DNA from: Isoetes taiwanensis
Lineage: Eukaryota > Streptophyta > Lycopodiopsida > Isoetales > Isoetaceae
Direction of reading: 5' to 3'
NCBI GenBank assembly: GCA_021234155.1
Contig: JAJEKV010000020.1
Span: 19,397,018 to 19,461,017 of the forward strand
Length of the DNA: 64,000 nt
Shown here piece by piece: positions 56,476-64,000 of this stretch. The translations under genes were made by a program, and so were the position numbers. Under the pieces are notes generated by a model. The model saw only the letters and a program-made list of their open reading frames with translations, had not been told where the DNA came from and did not search any database. How positions within the stretch are numbered: position 1 is the first letter of the stretch; each line of letters begins with the position of its first letter.

Positions 56476-57682
56476 TGTATTCTTCTTCATTAGCAATTAG
56501 ACAAATATGGATAAACTAACTATACACCACCTGTGCAAACAAAGATCTTGCTGATAATCCCAACATGAGTTACTTTGCCATTGGAAAAAGATTTGAGAAT
56601 GAGAGGATCTTTGTCAACTTGTAGCCACACCTATTCATCATATGATAATTCATTTAATAAGACCTTAGGCACAAATTGATGGTGGATCTTGGCTTCACAA
56701 AGAATAAAAGTAGTAGAGTTTTATTTTAAATGGAAAAGTATATTGGCCTAGAATGGCAATCCAGCTATGCCAAATCACATCCGAGCTATGGAATGCCTAC
56801 TAATTGTGTTGACACATCTTCAAAAAGCATTATACAGTTATTCAGTGATTTTATCTTATCCACTATTGACATCTGCGATGTTTGAAAATAGAAACGTTAG
56901 ATGCTTCTGTCTTGTCCATGGAACTAGCTACGGGTAGTCTTCGTTTTGCAGCACCCCCTCGACGTAGCATCTATCTCGACCCTTGATTTGCATATTAGAT
57001 GGTCTGGATCTCTGCCCCATCAGGTGGGGAGGGGGAGGGGAAGAGGGCTGCAAACGAAGGTGTCCCGTGGCTACTATTCCACCACTAAGAATCCAAATCC
57101 CTAGGGATATTCTTGTAAGCATATTGGTAGTATAATGACAAACATATAAACAAACAAACAAACAAACAAAAACCATTCTATATCAATGCGAAAAAACGAG
57201 CACTTGCACAAGTGTCCGGAAGCTCAAATTTACTAGTATGCTTGCATTATCAAAGCTTTGCATAAATCGTTAGCATAAATTCTCCCTGAGTTATTTTTCT
57301 GATCTTTCTCATTTTTTCTCAGTAACTGACCAAATGCATAATGCTTCGCTAACAACACAAAGGATCTACCTATCATAAAGCTCTAAAGTGATGTTGAATT
57401 CAATGGGATAACTATGATTCCATGTTTCAATATGAATCCCTTGCCACATAATCAATAACATGAGGGTCAAAAACTATAGTTCGTCCCTCTGCACTTCCTT
57501 TGCAAAGAAGAGTTAGTCTCGTCTTTGGCCTCATATTCCTTTGGATTTTCCAAATAGTATTATCGACTCAATAAAAGAAGTCAAGAGTAGAGACCTCCTA
57601 TTTAACAAAGCACATCTTATTGAGCATTTTAAGTGCCAAACTGGCATTGTTTCCTCTGGCTAGTTGATTTAAAAGATATATT
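56476..57682. other. No gene recognised; (AAAC)n microsatellite
   Basis: An (AAAC)n run lies at 57146-57171. Otherwise AT-rich unique sequence. Confidence 0.5.
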
Positions 57683-57811
57683 GTCTAGATCTGAACGTAT
57701 ACGTCAAGGTAAGTGGCCTTGAGTTCTTGCAAAATATGAAATCATTCTGTCTCGATCTGTACATATGCATCAAGGTAAGTGACCTTGAGTTCTTGCAAAA
57801 TCTGAAATCAA
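57683..57811. repeat. 66-bp tandem duplication
   Basis: GTCTAGATCTGAACGTATACG... at 57683 and GTCTCGATCTGTACATATGC... at 57749; both end CTTGCAAAAT.TGAAATCA. Confidence 0.88.
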
Positions 57812-59884
57812 TCTGGATAAGAATGGCAAAGGGATTGCCCAAAACCTATAGAATAAGGTAATCTTACATTGATGTCGTGGAATTGGAAGGGGTCAGACAT
57901 TCCTGCCAACCCCCCTAACCTGCAGCATCTGGTCGCGTATCAATGGCCCTCCCAGATTCTGCAGGACAGGGGGCAAGAATGCCCTCCCCCTTCCCATTCC
58001 ACATCACAACAAGCTCAAGATACACGAGATTTTCAATAAACTAAATAAAAAAAAAAGGATTTTACCTATGATAAAGGAATAGCAACATTCGGAAGCCAAT
58101 GATGGCTTGACTAATGAAATAGAGGAGCATTTCATATTGACCTTCCCACAGACCTCATGTATCTCTTGTTGCTGCAGATCAGGCTCAGCCTGCCACTACA
58201 GACCCAAGATTGTTGCCTGCTCGCATTCTCACTTTGCACACAAGTCAGTATTGTTTGAAAGAATGATAAGATTACCATATTTTAATCGCATAAAACGTTG
58301 TGGTATACTGGCACAGCAGCAATTACAACCTATGTTGCATCTCTAATTTTGAGCACTACCTGACTGATCGGCATCCTAATGGCAGCTAAGCAACTTTATA
58401 ATGGATTGAATTGAAAACAGTTCAAGATTATTACACAGACCTCAAAATGGAATGAAAATCTGAGAAGGAAGCTGTTATACTTGGAATTGATCAGAATGTT
58501 GAGGCCCAAATACCCATTCAGTGCCATGGGCGCATGTTTCTTCCTCCATTTGTAAATATTTTTACCATTCTTGGAATCAAAAACCTTGCAAAGAGGTTCT
58601 ATAATGTTGCAGCTATTCAGAGTTGGCCAGTAATACCATTTCTACCAAATCGGTATGCCCTGCAAAAAGCAAAATATAAATGGCAGTGCTCCTTTAGACG
58701 AAGAATGTATTACAAAAGCTGATTAAAATGCTCAAACTGGGAGGAGTCTTGATTTGAAAACCTAGCCTAAGAAAATCAATCGGGAGCTTGCCTTTGGCTT
58801 TGCCTCACCAATTTCTTCAAAAAAAAAAAAGAACAGAACCCTCCTACAATTTAGAAACTCTAAGATACTCTTATTCTAGCTTTGCATATTTCGATTTGGA
58901 ATACATTGAAAATTCATAGGTGGAACCTTTAGAAAAGTGTTACAAATGCGAGCTTATGCACATTCTAGGTATACGCATTAGTATATCTCAATAATCTCGC
59001 ATTCTAGATATATGCATTAGCATATCTCACAAAATACGACCATCAAATATGAAAACTATAGGAAAGAATATAGAAAAATACAAAGAAAACTCCATGTTAT
59101 TATGCCACATATTGGCATTCACAAACAAGTAGATGAGTAATTTTATGATATATTTATATCTCTTTTAGTCCATATATGAAATGCTACGAATGACCGATCT
59201 GGAGGTGATGTAGCCTTGTGTATGTGCTCTATCGCATACAAGATACACGGAATTGGTTATAGATGCATAGATGATGTAATCTTGTTTGCATTCTAGCACA
59301 TACTGGAATATATGAACTTGCTCTAAGCAACTTTATATTTATATCTGTAAATTCTATTTGTGCATGGCAGTAGGTCAATCTGTAGTGCTTTAGCAACCCC
59401 TCCCCTCCCCCCTTCCCCTTTTTTCTTCTCCGCCAAAGATACCGAAATATGGTTTTGATGATCAAAGGCAATAAAAAATGAAAGGAATTTGGTTTGAATA
59501 TTGTCGCATCTGGCAAATTTGCAATATGATGCGATGGAATTTTAATGTCCACAAGAAATCGTAGTTTATGGGACACTTTACAACACACCCAGATGGGACT
59601 TGCTCCCACCATTGTACATGGCTGAAGTGGGTCCTTCCCCCATCAACTTTACAACGATGAAGACTTCATAACTGCTATGTCTTTGTTCAATAATAAGGAC
59701 TTTACATCTTCTCAACTTTTCATTGTAGCCTCTCTCTTTCACCCAAAAGCTTGCTGACCCAACTTTAAACGAGAAATCTAAATTTAAATGGGATATTTAT
59801 GATGCACCTACTTCGGCAAACTCCATCTTGCACAAATAAAATGATCGGATTCAATCTTCAGCGTCCCACGTGCTCAAAAAATAG
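57812..59884. other. No gene recognised
   Basis: AT-rich. A short diverged doubling around TCTAG.TATA.GCATTAG.ATATCTCA lies at 58962-59030, and a pyrimidine tract at 59395-59432. The minus frame 59229-59612 is not recognised. Confidence 0.5.
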
Positions 59885-60793
59885 TTGGCAGCGGAAAGGC
59901 AACGGATTGCAGAGATGGGGACCCGCATGCAGCGGTTAGAAGACGGGCTTCGCTTGGCACACTTTGAGAGGCAACAGGATAAGCAGAGCCTTGCTGACCT
60001 GCGAGCTCGCGTGGGTTCCCTCCTCACCACCATAGAGACTATGGCACGGGACAAGCAGGGTGTTGAGCAGGATACAGTGGCAACTATCTCCCGCCTCAAG
60101 TCAGAAACTGAGGGGTCTGCCACCATAATACGAAATGTTCGAGCCGCCTTCGAAGCCAGCCAGGCAGAGCTAAGAACCCTACAGAGTAGGGCTGAGACAC
60201 AAGATCAGGAGATACAAGAGCTCCGAGCAACCATTACCCAGCAAGGCAGGGGCTTCCATGTCGAGGTCCATGAACAATTACGGCAGTGCACGAATGAGTT
60301 GGCCAAGCAGCAGAGATTTCAACAAGAGCTAGCCTCCCGACTCCAGGCAGTAGAGGCCGCAACACGGGGCCAGACAAGCACACATGCCCCACAGTCCACA
60401 AGTCGCCAAACAGGCAGACAGACACCACCTGCTCCATCTCGCACACCACACCGCCCTTGCTGTGAACAACCCACACACTCCAGACAACAGGCATCACCTG
60501 CTGGGACGGCTAATGTTGCCCCGCGACTCAGTGAGCAGCAGGAGCAAGGCCGCCAATGTCATAATGTGGTGGTACATGGACTCTCGAAGGAGGCAGGAGA
60601 GGATCTCACTAAGCGCATCCAGGATCAGATCCTATCTCGCATGGCATTTCAGACTACAGTGCACATTGTTCGAGCAAACCGCCTTGAATCTCAACGCACA
60701 GATCGCCCGCGCGTTGTCACTTTCACGGTGGCTGATATGGTGCTCGGGGGAGTGGCCTTGCATGGAACAATATTTATTGATATGATCAAGTAA
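59885..60793 (+). CDS. LINE ORF1 protein: coiled coil plus RNA-binding domain
   Basis: 302 codons with no internal stop. Residues ~1-165 are strongly charged heptad-like sequence (QRLEDGLRLAHFERQQDKQS, QAELRTLQSRAETQDQEIQE), expected to form a coiled-coil trimer. A Pro/Thr/Gln-rich linker follows. Residues ~230-300 start the RNA-binding domain (VVVHGLSKEAGEDL, RPRVVTFTVADM). The likely start is the ATG at 59915; the frame also opens upstream at non-ATG codons. The domain is cut short compared with the copy at 24515. Confidence 0.8.
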   Translation: MAAERQRIAEMGTRMQRLEDGLRLAHFERQQDKQSLADLRARVGSLLTTIETMARDKQGVEQDTVATISRLKSETEGSATIIRNVRAAFEASQAELRTLQSRAETQDQEIQELRATITQQGRGFHVEVHEQLRQCTNELAKQQRFQQELASRLQAVEAATRGQTSTHAPQSTSRQTGRQTPPAPSRTPHRPCCEQPTHSRQQASPAGTANVAPRLSEQQEQGRQCHNVVVHGLSKEAGEDLTKRIQDQILSRMAFQTTVHIVRANRLESQRTDRPRVVTFTVADMVLGGVALHGTIFIDMIK

Positions 60794-61342
60794 GAAAGCC
60801 ATCCAATATGTCTAAGCCTTGATATTATCAAAGAGAGAGCTAAAAATAAACCTTGACCTTTATTTAAAAGCAAAAATGCAAAAAAAAATATTGTTACCTA
60901 TAAATAGAAGGACAATTTCGAGACGTGATATCTCGGCGAAATCGGCGATCCTTACCATGTTGGAAAGCCCTTGAAGCCTAGTTTCCAGATTGGGATTGGT
61001 TGTCTATTGATTCCTTACGGTTTGAAAGTTATGACCAGGAAGGTGCATAGGGGTCTAAGCAGACTGCACAGCTAAATCTGCATCTTCCTACGCTGATGCT
61101 GAGCCTAGCTTTGATCTATAGTATTTTCACTAGTTCTTGCTTGATCATATCATTAGGAGGAGTTCCTGTAACACCAGTGGTTGGTGGCTAGAAAGAGCTT
61201 GTTCTTATACAGTCTTGCAGAGTAGCTTGACTTGGTGGCATCTCTTCTAGTTGGTCCGATTGGGTGGTAAATCGAGTACCCTGTGGTGTTTTACTTTCTA
61301 ATAAGTTGATGAGTTTGCAGGAAGAACAGAGAATTCGTAACA
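60794..61342. other. Unexplained 0.55-kb stretch between two ORF1 pieces
   Basis: Non-coding by appearance. It separates an ORF1 ending after TVADM-VLGG...LHGTIFID from a second stretch starting VTVADMRVREAIL...LKGTTLYVD. The same part of the protein is therefore present twice, and this is either an insertion with duplication or the join between two LINE copies. Confidence 0.55.
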
Positions 61343-61646
61343 GTGGCAGACATGCGAGTGCGTGAGGCAATTCTGCGTCAGAGTAGGCAATTGAAGGGGA
61401 CTACCCTGTATGTCGACCAGGATCTTACTCCGATGCAACAGGAATCCCGCCGGCAGCAGCTGGCTCAAGACGTCCGGGGGTGCTGCAGGCCTGGTCCGAG
61501 GCAAGCTTCGCATTTTTAGGCCGGCGCATGCTGAGGTCACCGATGCAATGCATCAAGCTGCTGCCACTCCCGCATCGCCACCAGTACCCCTCGCACCTCC
61601 CCCGCTCCCACCGCCCTGCAGAATCGCCGCCAGCGCCGCACACTGA
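61343..61646 (+). pseudogene. Second LINE ORF1 piece (C-terminal)
   Basis: VADMRVREAILRQSRQ and LKGTTLYVDQDLTPMQQ match the ORF1 end at 24740-24830. A shift near 61465 moves the frame to GGAAGLVRGKLRIFRP. A Pro-rich tail runs up to the endonuclease. Confidence 0.75.
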
Positions 61647-61689
61647 TCCCCCTGCAACCGGAACAGATCATCGAGCGTCTACATCAAAT

Positions 61690-62520
61690 GTTAACAAATA
61701 GGAACTGTGCCTCCGGATGGTATCTTGGAACTGTCGGGGCTTCCCTTGGCAGAAAGGGAGAGTCTCAACTCTATTGCACCAAATATGGATCTCATTTTCC
61801 TCATGGAAACATGGGAACATGCAGGGCACTGATTGCCGAACCTCCCAGGCTATCTGCATTTCTCGGTGTTCAATGAGTGCACAGGCAAGCGAGGGCATGG
61901 CGGGGTTGCCTGCTACTATCGTGCAACCTTTATTTCGGTCTCTTTGCATAAAATAGACAGGTACAATCGCTACTTGTGGGTGCGCGTGCAGCATGACAGT
62001 GGCAGCATTCTCTTCATAGCAGCATGCTACTTTCCACATGCCGAGAGCAACTTTTATAACACTCATTCGGATGTGGATGGATTGGAGCCCTATGTCGATC
62101 TATATGATGACATACAACAGCACAAAAAGTTGGGCAAGATTATGTTGCTTGGCAACTTTAATACACGCACAGGAGCCGAGCAGGTCCCAAAATTTGAGCC
62201 CCTGGCAGAGGACGTCTTGCAGTTGAACCTCGCAGAGATGGCTTGGTCAAGGATATCAGACGACAACCATATTTCGTGCTATGGCAGGCAGTTGTTGTTG
62301 CTGGGTAGTATCTTTGACCTGGTTATTTGTAATGGGTGGGCACAATGGCCGTCTTCCAACCGCTGCTCTTGTAGATAGGAGAACCAAGGGGACGGCTCCA
62401 GTGTGGTAGATTATCTGCTGGTTGAGGAACAGGATCTGCACCTGGTTACCCATTTTTCCATTGGAACAGACACTCGGGACGAGGAAGCGGACTCGGACCA
62501 CCAGCCCATGTTCGTGCATC
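61690..62520 (+). pseudogene. LINE ORF2 endonuclease, GDFN changed to GNFN
   Basis: VSWNCRGFPWQKG (61722-61760) is intact, and DLIFLMETWE with the catalytic Glu follows in another frame (about 61786-61815). The 61833-62378 frame holds GGVACYYR, LFIAACYFPHAESNFY and LLGNFNTRTG (62145-62174), where the conserved Asp of GDFN is Asn. SDHQPMF is near 62495 after a further frame change. It is inactive. Confidence 0.85.
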
Positions 62521-62968
62521 TCCATTGGCAAGCTCCCCGTGCATCTACTGGCTCAATACCCCAGGTGCCCCAGCTGCGCCGGGGCTACGACTGTGCAGGG
62601 ACCTATGCCCAACTGCTTGAGCATGACCTGGCAGGACTGCTGCAACTCCCCACACTTCAACAACAATTTGCTCAGCTGACTCACCTGCTTCTGACAGCTG
62701 CTGAAAGATGCTTTGGGAGAGGCCGTTCACGGTGAACCTTGGGCGCTACCACCTTTCCCCGCAACAGATGATTCGATGAAGAGTGTCGGGAGCTCAAACG
62801 CGCACTCTGGCAAGTCACTGATCCCACCTCCCTCCCACAGGCCATCAGTCAATACCGCTCCTTCCTCAAGAACAAGAAAGCCAGATACCTCGCAGAGCAT
62901 CAGCAACAGATGTTTGGTCTCCTGGATCGGCACCCCAAGACATTATAGAGAAGGGCCTTGAGCAAGAC

Positions 62969-63462
62969 TGTAACGTTCCTAACCGACATGCCGTTAACCA
63001 ACTGGGTAGAACCGTCTAGATGTTTATGAGTAGTCGCTTCTACCCATTTATGCCGGTGTCTCGGGAACGCCCCATAGGCACATTCAAGGTTCGAATACTC
63101 GAGCGGTCTACCATGGGCCCGTTATAGTCTCTCCCACTAGAACTATGCTCGTCCTCGAGCATCCAAGGCTATACCATGTCACAGTGATTACCAAGTCTTT
63201 GCAAATTACCCATGCATATAGGCACCCATGGAGACTCGAACTCGAGACCTGCTCTGATACCAACTGTGACGGGCCTGGCCAGTTAATCTCTCAGTAACTG
63301 GGAATCCCATCGATCTCTACCGTTGGATCTACTTAACCTTAGGAAATCAAGAATTGATACATGCATACTTAGGTAAAGAATTTAATCTTTATACATGCTC
63401 TAAGGTCCCAAATAAAATTATTCTTGCCATTACTCAGCAAATACTCCACACAACACCCAAAA

Positions 63463-63494
<32 letters not shown>

Positions 63495-63703
63495 GTCAAG
63501 TTAATTAAACAGCAATCCACACGCATCTACCCTTCTGATACCAACTGTAACGTTCCTAACCGACATGCCCTTAACCAACTGGGTAGAATCGTCTAGACGT
63601 TTATGAGTAGTCGCTTCTACCCATTTATGCCGGTGTCTCGGGAACGCCCTACAGGCACATTCAAGGTTCGAATACTCGAGCGGTCTACCATGGGCCCGTT
63701 ACA
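62969..63703 (-). mobile_element. TRIM-like LTR element inside the LINE, 735 bp
   Basis: Terminal repeats 62969-63126 and 63546-63703 are 158 bp each, with outer ends TGTAACG and CGTTACA. The left copy has TATA at its inner end. The target duplication AAGAC flanks it exactly (62964-62968 and 63704-63708) and the LINE frame resumes beyond. On the minus strand the right repeat is followed by TTGGTATCAGA (63545-63535), a tRNA-Met primer site, and a purine tract GTGGGAGAGAC precedes the left repeat. There is no coding capacity. A second primer-site phrase (GCTCTGATACCAACTGT) lies inside at 63254-63270. Confidence 0.9.
63463..63494. repeat. (AAT)n microsatellite
   Basis: About ten ATA/AAT units inside the TRIM-like element, absent from the terminal repeats. 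It would be unstable in length. Confidence 0.9.
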
Positions 63704-64000
63704 AAGACTGCACAGCCCACAGGGAACATCACCTTGGAGCAATGGGTACAGTACTTGCAACAACATTACGACCCGCTCGGGGGCCGGACACCAGTCCCTC
63801 CACAGATAGGCATGGCTCTGGTCATCACAGAGGGGGATGTCATCATGGGCCTACAACGTCTAGCTAATGGGAAGGCAGCAGATTTAGATGGCATGCTGGC
63901 GCAACTTCTGAAATGGGCTGGGCCTCCACTGGTGCCTATCTTCACGGCATTACTCAATAAAGCATTGCAAGAAGGCTTCCCTCCGCAGTGGACCACTAGT
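63704..64000 (+). pseudogene. LINE reverse transcriptase, N-terminal part (cut by window end)
   Basis: Reads NITLEQWVQYLQQHYDP, then LQRLANGKAADLDGMLAQLL (the usual GKA.G.DG..AE.LK fingers motif) and FPPQWTTS at the very edge. The frame is open to the window end. Confidence 0.8.

Larger units (their letters stand above)
59885..64000 (+). mobile_element. LINE, interrupted by a TRIM and running off the window
   Basis: ORF1 lies at 59885-60793 and again in part at ~61343-61550, the endonuclease at 61690-62520, and the start of reverse transcriptase to 62963. It then resumes at 63704-64000 after a 735-bp insertion (62969-63703). The end of the window cuts it in the reverse transcriptase domain. 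It belongs to the same family as 54950-56475 and 24480-28610. Confidence 0.85.

Noticed and set aside
59851..60497. Minus-strand frames opposite LINE ORF1
   Set aside because: They lie antisense to a 302-codon coiled-coil ORF1 with clear LINE features.
63254..63270. A second internal LTR boundary in the 62969 element
   Set aside because: The primer-site phrase is there, but no second copy of the following TGTGACGGGCC sequence was found, so a nested LTR element cannot be supported.

Overview
The window is nuclear DNA from a land plant. It carries introns with GT-AG boundaries and the chloroplast import gene TIC236. It also holds a pentatricopeptide-repeat (PPR) relic and a dense mixture of LINEs, LTR retrotransposons, a Helitron and foldback elements, in an AT-rich background. 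Long introns full of LINE pieces would suit a large repeat-rich genome such as a fern or another seed-free plant, but nothing here fixes the species. No bacterial operon, CRISPR array, tRNA or rRNA was seen.

Layout. 1-4900: a tandemly duplicated ~195-bp segment whose first copy is split by a rearranged LTR-retrotransposon array (1141-4393, target duplication TATTC). 4880-12857 (+): the C-terminal ~930 codons of TIC236 in at least twelve exons; two introns hold antisense LINE pieces. 13-24 kb: simple and tandem repeats, a short near-perfect hairpin, a dead LINE, two large foldback elements (18232-18645 and 21738-22322), a zinc-finger-like relic and a 57-bp in-frame tandem repeat. 23.5-28.6 kb: a 5'-truncated LINE followed by a nearly complete but mutated LINE. 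28730-29061: a 332-bp TRIM element (miniature LTR retrotransposon) with all its hallmarks. 30-35 kb: a Copia relic and a retroelement protease relic.

36638-37816 (-): exons of a TruA-type tRNA pseudouridine synthase that appear broken. 43.1-43.8 kb (+): a PPR relic. 44.3-45.4 kb: LINE 3' ends and an unexplained repeated segment. 47528-52805 (-): an apparently complete eight-exon gene for an amino-acid transporter of the AAAP/SLC38 type; the splice phases close into 446 codons plus stop. Directly upstream lie a 315-bp segment with inverted ends, a ~96-nt hairpin and the 3' part of a Helitron with its helicase. 54.9-64 kb (+): two further LINEs of one family, the second interrupted by a 735-bp TRIM-like element (62969-63703, target duplication AAGAC).

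Only TIC236 (partial) and the AAAP transporter look like working host genes; almost everything else recognisable is mobile DNA or pseudogene. I did not find a new multi-gene system. The items most worth following are the foldback and hairpin loci, the TRIMs, the composite LTR array and the lesions in the TruA-like gene.
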